From positions 175,191 through 218,909 of the forward strand of contig NZ_JAEHOB010000012.1 in assembly GCF_016464705.1 (NCBI RefSeq): DNA of 43,719 nucleotides, in the 5' to 3' direction. The notes below the pieces were generated by a model. The model saw nothing but the letters and a program-made list of their open reading frames with translations, did no database searches and was not told where the DNA came from. The translations under genes were made by a program, and so were the position numbers. Shown here in pieces: positions 16,959 to 24,614 of the stretch. The DNA comes from Qaidamihabitans albus (GTDB lineage Bacteria > Actinomycetota > Actinomycetes > Mycobacteriales > Pseudonocardiaceae). Position 1 is the first letter of the stretch; each line of letters opens with the position of its first letter.

Positions 16959-18433
16959 GCGGTTTCCTCCGAAGGGGTTGGCGTGGTCGCCGGTTGCGGC
17001 GTGCGCAACCGGTCGAATGCGGACGTCGCCGCCGCGTCGGTGGGGGTCGCGAGCGACACCCCGACCAGGAGCAGCGCAGTGCCCAGCAAGGTGGGCAGGA
17101 TCGGGTCGAACCATTCCGGCGTGAGCCCCGCGCTTTGCGCGACGCGACCGACCACCGCGGACACCGCGCCAAAGATCAACCCGGTCCATGCGGCCTGTCG
17201 AGTGGTCCGCCGCCAGTACAGGCTGAACAGGATGAGCACGCCGCCGGAAGCGCCGGCGATCGTGTACGCAATGGTCATCATTTCGGTGATGTAGGTCGGA
17301 CGCCACAGTCCGAACGGGAGAGCGGCGAGCCCGAGCAGCACGACGACGTACTTGGTGCGGCTCAGCAACTGCCGATCGCTCCAATCCGTACGGCTGACCT
17401 TGCGTAGCAGGTCGTGGGTACCCGAGGACGCGGCGGTGAGCAACCACGTGTCCGCCGAAGACAAGATGGCCCCCAGGATGGCGGCGAACAAGATGCCTGC
17501 GATGATCGAGGGCGTCTGCTCGACGACGAACCGGACCCACACCGTCTCGGTGTCCGCGACGTTCGGGTAGAGCTTGCGCATCGCCGCCCCGGCGAAACCG
17601 ATCAACGCCCAGAACGGGAGATATACGGCCGAAACCGCGATCCCGGTCTTGATCACATCGCGCTCGCTACGTGCGGCGTAGAACCGAGTGAGGAAGCCGG
17701 GATGGCCGAGGTAACCGAGGAACCACACGAAGAACAGGGCCATCACGTTGAGGACGCTCACCGCCCCGCCCGTCACCCCGAAGAAGCCAGGCTGATCTGC
17801 AGAGACCGTGCTGGTGATCTCGCCCCATCCACCTGCGGCACCGATCGTGGTCGGCACGACCACGACCACCGCGATCAGGAACGCGGCCGCCTGCGCAAAG
17901 TCCGTGTACAGCACGGCTTTCTGCCCACCGAAGAAGGTGTAGAGGATCACCACGGCAGTGATCACGACCACCGACGTGCCGTAGTTCCAGTTCCACAGCG
18001 AACCGAACAGCAGGCCGCCCTGCACCAGCACTGTCGCCAGCAAGAACACCATCCACAGCACCGTGACCCCCGCGAACACCACGCGCAGCCCGGGCGAGTT
18101 GAACCGGCCGGCGAAGTACTCGGGGATGGTGAATCGGCCGTACCTGCGCAACCTGGGCCCGACCGCGAAGCAGATCACCAGCCACGAGAACGCCACACCG
18201 AGCGGGATCCAGTGCACGGAGAAGCCCATGCGGTAATAGGAACTGATCAGTCCGAAGAACGTCGCACCGGACACCGTGGAGGCGATCAACGAGCCGGTGA
18301 TCAACCACCACGGCGCCTGCCGCCCCGCGACGAAGAAGTCTGCTGACCCGCTGGTTCTGCGGTAGCCGTGCCAAGCGGACCAGACGACGACGGCGGCGAA
18401 CACGGCGACGCAGCCCGTGACGACTGTACTCAT
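16955..18433 (-). CDS. Sodium:solute symporter family permease
   Basis: A 492-residue membrane protein with about 13 hydrophobic helices and SSS-family features: FFVAGRQAPWWLITGSLIAS near the start, GGQKAVLYTDFAQ in the middle, and AILGAILSSADTWLLTAAS around residues 310-330, the region that forms a sodium site in this family. It probably imports the lactam, hydantoin or similar compound processed by HyuAB. Its start overlaps the stop of the 39-residue gene, and its stop overlaps hyuA. A Pro/Thr-rich cytoplasmic tail follows the last helix. Confidence 0.9.
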   Translation of the reverse strand: MSTVVTGCVAVFAAVVVWSAWHGYRRTSGSADFFVAGRQAPWWLITGSLIASTVSGATFFGLISSYYRMGFSVHWIPLGVAFSWLVICFAVGPRLRRYGRFTIPEYFAGRFNSPGLRVVFAGVTVLWMVFLLATVLVQGGLLFGSLWNWNYGTSVVVITAVVILYTFFGGQKAVLYTDFAQAAAFLIAVVVVVPTTIGAAGGWGEITSTVSADQPGFFGVTGGAVSVLNVMALFFVWFLGYLGHPGFLTRFYAARSERDVIKTGIAVSAVYLPFWALIGFAGAAMRKLYPNVADTETVWVRFVVEQTPSIIAGILFAAILGAILSSADTWLLTAASSGTHDLLRKVSRTDWSDRQLLSRTKYVVVLLGLAALPFGLWRPTYITEMMTIAYTIAGASGGVLILFSLYWRRTTRQAAWTGLIFGAVSAVVGRVAQSAGLTPEWFDPILPTLLGTALLLVGVSLATPTDAAATSAFDRLRTPQPATTPTPSEETA

Positions 18434-18549
18434 TGGCGACCACCCCGCTCACGCTTCGTGCGCAGCAGGTAGGCGCCGATGACGAAGGCCAGGGCCATCT
18501 GCAGGATCCCGATCAGCAGCAACGGAATCACGTCGGTGAACCAATCCAT
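18430..18549 (-). CDS. 39-residue single-helix membrane peptide, likely symporter partner
   Basis: ATG 18549 is preceded by AAGGAG at 7 bases and opens a 39-residue frame: MDWFTDVIPLLLIGILQM, a hydrophobic helix of about 25 residues, then a positive tail TKRERGGRQ. Its TGA overlaps the ATG of the symporter in ATGA. The inside-positive tail suggests a cytoplasmic C-terminus. Small hydrophobic subunits encoded just before SSS-type permeases are known (YhdT/DUF3311-like arrangements), so an accessory subunit role is likely, though not shown for this sequence. It is below the size that many gene finders report. Confidence 0.75.
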   Translation of the reverse strand: MDWFTDVIPLLLIGILQMALAFVIGAYLLRTKRERGGRQ

Positions 18550-18599
18550 ACGGACACTCCTTGACCGGCCAATGTGGCCTCGCGGGCGGAAAAGCCCGT

Positions 18600-19367
18600 T
18601 CATTTACTTGCGACGCTGGTCGCGAGAATCTTCGACATACGGTCAGCGGTCTCGGTGAGCTCACCCAGCCATTGCGACGGCCGGAATCGGGGGTTCGGCC
18701 CGGCGATACTCAATGCGGCAGCTACGCGACCGTGCCGATCCCTGACCCCGGTGGCGATCCCCCGCACCTCGTCGGTGTACTCCTCGTCATTGGTGGCATA
18801 CCCCTGCCTTCGGACCTCGGCCAGCTGTCGCAACAGCACGGGCTTCCGGCGGGTCGTGTACCTGGTCACCGCAGGCAGGGTCTCGGTGGGGAACAACGCG
18901 TCGAGTTCGTCGCGGTCCAGCTCGGCCAGGAAGACCTTGCCGGAACCGCAACTGTGCACGGGCATCCTGGTACCGATCCGGATCTCTGCGCGCAGGATGC
19001 TCGCACTCTCGAAACGCTGCACGATGATCGCGTCCCGGCCCCGGTGGATGGCAAGCGAGACCGCCTCACCGGAAAGATCCGCGAGCCGCCGCATCGGTGG
19101 CGCCAGCGCGCCCCCGAAGCGAGTGCTCTCCGGCACCGCGGAGCCGATCTCGAAGGCCGCGATGCCCAACCGGTAACTACCCGTGTCCAGCCGTTCCACG
19201 AATCCGTGGTCGGCCAGTGTCGCCAGCAGCAAATGCACCGTGCTCTTGCCGAGCTCCAGCCGGGTCGCCAACGCAGACACTCCGAGACCGTCCGGGCTAT
19301 CGGCAAGCTGAGCGAGCAGGCGGAGCGCGTTGCTTACGCTATTGACTCGACGCGGTGCGTTCGACAT
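18600..19367 (-). CDS. IclR-family transcription regulator
   Basis: A 255-residue regulator. Residues about 10-68 are the winged helix (VSALATRLELGKSTVHLLLA) and about 80-250 the IclR effector domain (MPVHSCGSGKVFLAELD; GYATNDEEYTDEVRGIATGV; AALSIAGPN). IclR proteins bind a small organic acid or similar inducer. It is first in the operon and 50 bases before the small membrane gene. A palindrome overlaps its own start codon and a related one lies about 100 bases upstream, suggesting autoregulation and control of the whole operon. Confidence 0.92.
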   Translation of the reverse strand: MSNAPRRVNSVSNALRLLAQLADSPDGLGVSALATRLELGKSTVHLLLATLADHGFVERLDTGSYRLGIAAFEIGSAVPESTRFGGALAPPMRRLADLSGEAVSLAIHRGRDAIIVQRFESASILRAEIRIGTRMPVHSCGSGKVFLAELDRDELDALFPTETLPAVTRYTTRRKPVLLRQLAEVRRQGYATNDEEYTDEVRGIATGVRDRHGRVAAALSIAGPNPRFRPSQWLGELTETADRMSKILATSVASK

Positions 19368-19395
19368 AAACGAATGCCTTTCGTTATTGTCGGAA
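19360..19395. promoter_or_regulatory. IclR operator candidate overlapping the iclR start
   Basis: TTCGACA (19360-19366) and TGTCGGAA (19388-19395) form outer arms; inside lie ACGAA and TTCGT, so the palindrome is nearly continuous over 36 bases. It covers the start codon of the regulator, a position suited to autorepression. Confidence 0.6.
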
Positions 19396-19468
19396 GGTAC
19401 GCTAGGAGCTGCCCAGGAGCGCCGTCAATGGCAAGGGCGGCACAGAACAGCCACTCGACGAAATGCCG

Positions 19469-19494
19469 TTCGACATAGCCGACTGCTGTCGGAA
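19469..19494. promoter_or_regulatory. Second IclR operator candidate
   Basis: The same arms, TTCGACA (19469-19475) and TGTCGGAA (19487-19494), recur here with an 11-base spacer, against 21 bases in the site at the start codon. The difference is one helical turn. The position about 100 bases upstream of the start suits a promoter-region site. Confidence 0.55.
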
Positions 19495-19567
19495 CCTGCC
19501 TGAGATGATCTGGTCGCGGTTCACCGATTCGCGACACAGGTGAGACGGCTGGGACAGAACTGGGCGT

Positions 19568-20060
19568 TCACTCACGTGCGCATGTACCGGCTGCTGTACC
19601 TGGCTCTCGCCCGAGGCTCCATAGGGCCAGCGCGAGGCCGCCGCAGCATACGAGCGCCAGGACAATCAGGCCTCCGTGGGCGCCGACCACGGAGGTGAGG
19701 CCGCCGAGCACAGCAGAGCACGCGCTGCCGCACGTGAGGAAGCCGAGGGTCGCGAACCCCGTGACCACACCGCGGATCTTGATCACGGCCAGATCGCTCA
19801 CGACCGAGAACAGGGAGGGCTGGCCGAGGCTGAAGGCGGCGCTGACCATGGCGACTCCGGCGACCATCGGCACGACCCATCCCACGAACACGCCCAACGC
19901 GGACAGTACAGCGCCGCACAGGCCATCCCGGCGGTGATAGCCAGGCTCGCCCCGTTCCCGAACCTGCGGGTCACCCGCTGAGTGATTCGAGGCACGATCA
20001 CCGTGACCACCGCGCTGAGCACCATCGTGAGCCCGACGAGAGCCGGGCCAGCACTGCCAG
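19568..20060 (-). pseudogene. C-terminal part of a frameshifted MFS transporter
   Basis: Two frames carry consecutive helices of a major facilitator: PALVGLTMVLSAVVTVIVPR then LTRRF-like basic loop VTRRFGNGASLA, followed after a frame change near 19900 by VGWVVPMVAGVAMVSAAFSL and GVVTGFATLGFLTCGSACSA. Only about the last five helices remain, without a start. It resembles drug- or metabolite-exporting MFS proteins. It is dead and separates the IclR operon from the acyl-CoA operon. Confidence 0.65.
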
Positions 20061-20341
20061 CACGATTCCTACCGGCGAAAGCAAATGCAGGAGTTTCTCG
20101 GGATTGATGTCCAGAGGCACCGATGTCGCCATTTCGCGTCCCGCATTGTTGTCCTGCGGGACTGCCCAAGTAGCCGTGGAGCACGGTTTACGCGACACGC
20201 CGCGCCGAGTGCGATGATCTCGCCGTCGTGGATGCGTCGCCCACCGGGTCACCGTCGCGCAGGGTCGTACAGACCGCCGGCCTCGGGCCTCAAATTCGCA
20301 CTTGCCATGGCAGGTACTGGCAACTTTCGAACCACGGCGTG

Positions 20342-21598
20342 CTACTTGCGCTGAGCTGCTGCTCGGCGAGTGGGCACGTGCTCGGTCGGCACCCGGTCCG
20401 CTGGCGCGGAGTACTCGCGCAGGACCCGGCGCGCGACGACCTGGCGGTGCACCTCGTCCGGTCCGTCGTAGATGCGCGCCGCCCGCGCGCGCCGGTACAT
20501 GTCCTCCAACGGCAGGTCGGCCGAGAAGCCGAGCGAGCCGTGCGCCTGCAATGCCCGGTCGATCACGTCATGCAGCACCTTGGCGCCCCAGAACTTGATC
20601 GCGCTGATCTGGGTGCGCGCGGCGGCGACACCCTCGTGGTCGATGATCCATGCGGCCTGGAGGGTCAGCAGCCGCAGGGCACCCAGCTCGGTCCACGAGT
20701 CGGCGATCCAGTTCTGGACCGTCTGCTTGTCGGCCAGGAGTGAACCATGGCTGTAGCGGTAGAGCGCGCGCTCACACAGCATGTCCAGTGCACGCTGGGC
20801 CTGCCCGACCCACCGCATGCAGTGGTGGATGCGGCCGGGACCAAGCCTGCTCTGCGCGATCGCGAAGCCGGCGCCACGCTCGCCGAGCATCGCCGTGCCC
20901 GGCACGCGGACACCGGCCAGCGACACCTCCGCGTGATTGTCGAGCCGCCGGGGCCGCGGGCAGGGGTCCTCCATCGACCCGAGATCGCGCTCGACGATAA
21001 GCCCGGGTGTCCCCGCGGGTACCAGGAACTGGGTGGCCCGCCGGCGGGATTCCGCATCGGGGTCCGTCACGGCCATGACGATGAAGAAGTCGGCGATGGA
21101 GGCATTGGTGATGAACCACTTGCTCCCGTCCAGCACCCAGTCCTCGCCGTCTCGGACCGCGGTCGTACGCAGCAGGGTGGGATCGGCACCCGCCTCCGGT
21201 TCGGTCATCGCATAGGCGGAGCGGATCTTCCCCTCGAGAAGAGGGTAGAGAAATTGCTCTCGCTGCGCCGCCGTACCGAACCTGGCGATGATCTCGCTGT
21301 TACCCGAGTCCGGAGCCTGGTTGCCGAACACGGGCGGCCCGAACCGTGACCGCCCGATGATCTCGTGCATGAGCCCGAGCTTGACCTGACCGAAGCCGCG
21401 TCCGCCTAGTTCAGGGTCGAGATGCGCGGCCCACAGGCCGCGGCGCTTCACCTCCTCCTGCAGCGGCGCCAGTGCACGCAGAAGCCCTTCGTCGTCGAGG
21501 TCGAGGGTCTCCAGCGGGTAGACCCACTCCTCGACGAACCGGCGCATCCAGGACAGCTCGCGCGCGAACTCGGCATCCGTGGCGAAGTCCCAACTCAT
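20342..21598 (-). CDS. Acyl-CoA dehydrogenase, ACAD10/11 (LvaC-like) type
   Basis: A 418-residue flavoprotein with the ACAD fold: MTEPEAGADPTLL, DGSKWFITN, and the C-terminal block LGPGRIHHCMRWVGQAQRAL, ADKQTVQNWIADS, and RAARIYDGPDEVHRQVVARR. The block GPGRIHHCMR is typical of the ACAD10/11 branch rather than classical beta-oxidation enzymes. In the levulinate pathway the LvaC member removes phosphate from a 4-phospho-acyl-CoA to give an enoyl-CoA. The ATG at 21598 overlaps the ligase stop (ATGA). Last gene of the nine-gene operon. Oxidation of an ordinary acyl-CoA remains possible. Confidence 0.9.
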   Translation of the reverse strand: MSWDFATDAEFARELSWMRRFVEEWVYPLETLDLDDEGLLRALAPLQEEVKRRGLWAAHLDPELGGRGFGQVKLGLMHEIIGRSRFGPPVFGNQAPDSGNSEIIARFGTAAQREQFLYPLLEGKIRSAYAMTEPEAGADPTLLRTTAVRDGEDWVLDGSKWFITNASIADFFIVMAVTDPDAESRRRATQFLVPAGTPGLIVERDLGSMEDPCPRPRRLDNHAEVSLAGVRVPGTAMLGERGAGFAIAQSRLGPGRIHHCMRWVGQAQRALDMLCERALYRYSHGSLLADKQTVQNWIADSWTELGALRLLTLQAAWIIDHEGVAAARTQISAIKFWGAKVLHDVIDRALQAHGSLGFSADLPLEDMYRRARAARIYDGPDEVHRQVVARRVLREYSAPADRVPTEHVPTRRAAAQRK

Positions 21599-23145
21599 GC
21601 GCTCATCCTCTCCCGTACCTTGAACTTCTGGACCTTCCCCGACGTCGTCCGCGGCAGCGGATCCCGAGTGAAGCTGTATTTCCGGGGGATCTTGTAGTTG
21701 GCCAGGTTCTCCCTGAGATAACCCACCAGCTCCTCCTCGTCCAGCGCGGCTTCGGGGGCGAGCACCACGAGCGCGTCTCCCACCTCGCCCCAGCGCGGGT
21801 CCTCGACCCCGACGACCGCTGCCTCCAGCACAGCCGGGTGCTGAGCGATAACCCGCTCGACCTCGGCGGGATACACGTTGAGCCCACCCGTGATGATCAT
21901 GTCCTTGGACCTGCCCGAGATGTAGACGAAGCCCTCGTCGTCCACCTGAGCAAGATCTCCGGTGTGTAGCCAGCCGTCGACGAGCGTGCTCGCCGTCGCC
22001 TCCGGCCTCCCGTAGTAGCCGAGCATGGTGGCCGGCGAGCGGCAGATGATCTCGCCGACGGCACCCACCGGGGTGTCCTGTCCCTTCTCGTCGACGATGC
22101 GAATCTCGGCCGCGCTGCACGCCCTCCCGGCCGAGCCGATCTTACGCTCGGCGTTCGGACCGTCGAGGTAGAGCATCATGGTGGGGAACTCGCTCATGCC
22201 GTAGCACTGCAGCAATGCGCACGTAGGAAGCTTGCGGCGGGCGTCCTGGATGGCGGTGATCGGTACTGGTTCCCCGCCACTGCAGATGATGCGCAGCGAC
22301 GAGAGATCGAATCGGTCGAACGCCGGATCCGCCAGCACCCGTTTGAGCACCGTAGGCACCAGCAGTGCCGAGGTGATCCGCTCCCGTTCCACAGTGGAGA
22401 AGAAGCGCTCCGGCTCGAAGCCGGTGCTCGGACTGAGTACCACCCGGCCGCCCATCCACAGCGTGGCCAGTGCGATGTCGTGGAATCCTGCCGCCCAGCA
22501 CAGCGCCGGCACCACCAGGAACACCTCGTCGGAAGTGATGCCGTAGTCGACGACCTGGTGAAATGAGTTCCACAGCACGGTCGCGTGGGAATGCATGGCA
22601 CCTTTGGGAACGCCGGTGGTGCCCGAGGTGTACTGCAACAGGAAGAGGTCGTCCGCACGGATGGCCGAAGTGGGTGCGGCCGCCGTACGCCCGGACTCCA
22701 TCAACTCCGCGTAGTCGAGTACCCCGCCCTCGGACTTCCCGGTGGCGACACCGACGTAGCGGCGATCGCTCGCGCCGTCACCGGCGAAGGGCACGATCGA
22801 GCGTAACCCTTCCTCGAACACCAGCCAGGAGGCACCGCAGTCGTCCAGGATGAACTCGACCTCCTGGCGCTTGAGCAGGTAGTTCACCGGCACGACCACA
22901 CCACCGAGCTTCGCGACCGCGAAGAAGATTTCCGGCCATTCGACCCGGTTGTACATGAGCACACCGACGCGTTCGCCCTTGACGAATCCCTCGGCCGCGA
23001 GGGCGGCCGCCAACCGGTCCGAGCGTTCATCGAGTTCGTCGTAGGTCAGCCGGGTGTCCCCGCAGACGACTGCGACCCGGTTCTCGTTGACGCGATGGGC
23101 AGTGCGCGGTTTGCGGAGCAGCTCGGCCACCGTATAGCTGTCCAT
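21595..23145 (-). CDS. AMP-forming acyl-CoA ligase
   Basis: A 516-residue ANL-superfamily ligase that should join a carboxylic acid to CoA with ATP. The P-loop is YTSGTTGVPKGAMHSH, the adenine motif is YGMSEF, the hinge is GWLHTGDLAQVDDEGFVYI and GRSKDMIITGGLNVYPAEVE, and the catalytic lysine lies in PRTTSGKVQK. The start ATG 23145 has GAAGGGA upstream; longer in-frame starts lack homology. Position between the small partner gene and the acyl-CoA dehydrogenase suggests it activates the hydroxy acid delivered by the importer, like LvaE. Confidence 0.92.
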   Translation of the reverse strand: MDSYTVAELLRKPRTAHRVNENRVAVVCGDTRLTYDELDERSDRLAAALAAEGFVKGERVGVLMYNRVEWPEIFFAVAKLGGVVVPVNYLLKRQEVEFILDDCGASWLVFEEGLRSIVPFAGDGASDRRYVGVATGKSEGGVLDYAELMESGRTAAAPTSAIRADDLFLLQYTSGTTGVPKGAMHSHATVLWNSFHQVVDYGITSDEVFLVVPALCWAAGFHDIALATLWMGGRVVLSPSTGFEPERFFSTVERERITSALLVPTVLKRVLADPAFDRFDLSSLRIICSGGEPVPITAIQDARRKLPTCALLQCYGMSEFPTMMLYLDGPNAERKIGSAGRACSAAEIRIVDEKGQDTPVGAVGEIICRSPATMLGYYGRPEATASTLVDGWLHTGDLAQVDDEGFVYISGRSKDMIITGGLNVYPAEVERVIAQHPAVLEAAVVGVEDPRWGEVGDALVVLAPEAALDEEELVGYLRENLANYKIPRKYSFTRDPLPRTTSGKVQKFKVRERMSA

Positions 23146-23173
23146 GATGTTCCCTTCGGGCGGAGGTGGGTTC

Positions 23174-23590
23174 TCAGCGTATGCGTTTGAGCTGTTCGTC
23201 GAGGTCGGCACGGAGCACGGTCCTGATGTCGCGCAACAGTTCCATGCTGGGCTCGGGCTCTTGCCACAACCGGGCGACCAGCCGCTCCACCGCCTCCAGC
23301 GCCGCGACGCGCCGCCCGGACGGCGTCGCCGGCGCCGTGCCACTCGGCGAATCGAGCGCGGTGCACACGATTTCCGGACCTGCTTCGCGCCAGCGGTGCA
23401 CGGCGGTCTCCAGCTGCTCTGCCGAGCGCGCCGCCCACTCGTCGTCCTCCCGCGTCTGCAGTACGAGCTCACCCAAGATCCCGGCGGCGGCGACCACGGA
23501 CGAACGGGCGCGCTGGTCCGTGACGGCGGGCAACACGCGGGCCAGGAGCTCCTGCCGGATGGCGAGTAGCGCCCGCTCCGGCGTGATCAC
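23174..23590 (-). CDS. Small helical protein, probable kinase partner (LvaB/DUF6285-like)
   Basis: A 138-residue, mostly helical soluble protein: ALLAIRQELLARVLPAVTDQ, then ARSSVVAAAGILGELVLQ, ending in acidic/basic helices. The GTG at 23590 overlaps the stop of the APH-type kinase by 4 bases, so the two are coupled. Small proteins of this size and position next to APH-type acyl-CoA kinases include LvaB, which is needed for LvaA activity in Pseudomonas putida. It resembles DUF6285 proteins by eye. The link rests on position and weak similarity. Confidence 0.6.
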   Translation of the reverse strand: MITPERALLAIRQELLARVLPAVTDQRARSSVVAAAGILGELVLQTREDDEWAARSAEQLETAVHRWREAGPEIVCTALDSPSGTAPATPSGRRVAALEAVERLVARLWQEPEPSMELLRDIRTVLRADLDEQLKRIR

Positions 23591-24606
23591 GCGGCCTCGA
23601 GCAGGTCGGCGACCATCCGGCGCATGATCGGCATGGTGTAGTGCATGCGGGCGAGCCGGAGATCGTCGGTCGCTCCACTCTCGAATGAGTGCCCGGCCTC
23701 AAGCCACATCACGGCATGCCGCACCTGGTGAAAGAGAACCCAGAACCGGAGTGCAGTGCGGTTCACCGTCGTGCCGGTGCAACGCTCGTAGCGCGTGAGC
23801 AGCGTCTCCTCGGGCAGCAGCATGCAGACTAGCTCAGTGCCGATCCGGTTGGAGGGACAGCACACCCAGCCGAGGTCGTAGAGGGGGTCACCGAGGGCGG
23901 CGAACTCCCAGTCGAGCACTGCGGTGACGCGGTCGTCTTCGAAGAGCAGGTTGCCGGTGCGATAGTCGCCGTGCACCAATGCCGTTCGCGCGGAGGGTGG
24001 GATCTGGTTGCGCAAAAGACCCAGTGCATCGACCAGGAGCGGCTCGGGTTCCACACGAACCCGCCGCAGGTAACGCTCCAACTCGGCGACCCTGGCCTCG
24101 GCGAATCCCCGCCCAGGGCCGGGGACGCCGAGGAAGCCCAGATCGAGGGCGCGCCAGTCGACGGCGTGGATGTCCGCGAGCAGCCGCACGAACAGGTCCC
24201 CGATCGGCCCGCGCCCGGCCTCGGCGAGGTAGGCCCGTCCTTCCGGCGACCACGGCACGACCGCGGATCCGGGTTGCCACGACACGACCGAGTACGGACC
24301 TCCGAACAGCTCGGGGTCGGGATCGAACCACAACGGGCGCGGCACCGGCAGCCCCGCGACGGACAACGTGGTGAGCAACCGGTGCAAGCGCTCCGGCCTG
24401 ACCTCGTGCCGGGCGACCGTGCCGGGACGGAACAACCGCACGACGAGTCGTAGCGGTTCGCCGGAGGGACGATCGAAATCCAGGATCGCGGTCTCGTCCG
24501 AGAGCCCCTCTCCGGCGATGCTCCGGTGCGCGAGGTGGACGGGTTCGTCCAGCCGCTCGGTGAAGCGCCGCTCGATCCGTTCGCGCGGGCAGTCGCTGAT
24601 TCCCAT
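23587..24606 (-). CDS. APH-type phosphotransferase, ACAD10/11- or LvaA-like acyl-CoA kinase
   Basis: A 339-residue kinase-like protein. Catalytic loop VHGDYRTGNLLF gives D214 and N219; the metal-binding aspartate is D232 in LDWEFAALGDPLYDLGW; the N-lobe carries VVRLFRPG around 55-62. This branch is related to the APH domain fused to ACAD10/11 in animals and to LvaA, which phosphorylate the 4-hydroxyl of 4-hydroxyacyl-CoAs. Antibiotic phosphorylation is unlikely given an acyl-CoA ligase and ACAD10/11-type dehydrogenase in the same operon. It starts 8 bases after the ABC ATPase stop. Confidence 0.88.
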   Translation of the reverse strand: MGISDCPRERIERRFTERLDEPVHLAHRSIAGEGLSDETAILDFDRPSGEPLRLVVRLFRPGTVARHEVRPERLHRLLTTLSVAGLPVPRPLWFDPDPELFGGPYSVVSWQPGSAVVPWSPEGRAYLAEAGRGPIGDLFVRLLADIHAVDWRALDLGFLGVPGPGRGFAEARVAELERYLRRVRVEPEPLLVDALGLLRNQIPPSARTALVHGDYRTGNLLFEDDRVTAVLDWEFAALGDPLYDLGWVCCPSNRIGTELVCMLLPEETLLTRYERCTGTTVNRTALRFWVLFHQVRHAVMWLEAGHSFESGATDDLRLARMHYTMPIMRRMVADLLEAA

Positions 24607-24614
24607 GTCGCCGC

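Noticed and set aside
16959-17540. Upstream extension of hyuA by nearly 200 codons
   Set aside because: It overlaps the symporter gene in another frame, lacks homology, and the ATGA overlap at 16955-16958 gives a natural start.
23587-24606. Aminoglycoside resistance gene
   Set aside because: The fold is APH-like, but the branch, the partner protein and the acyl-CoA context fit an acyl-CoA kinase.
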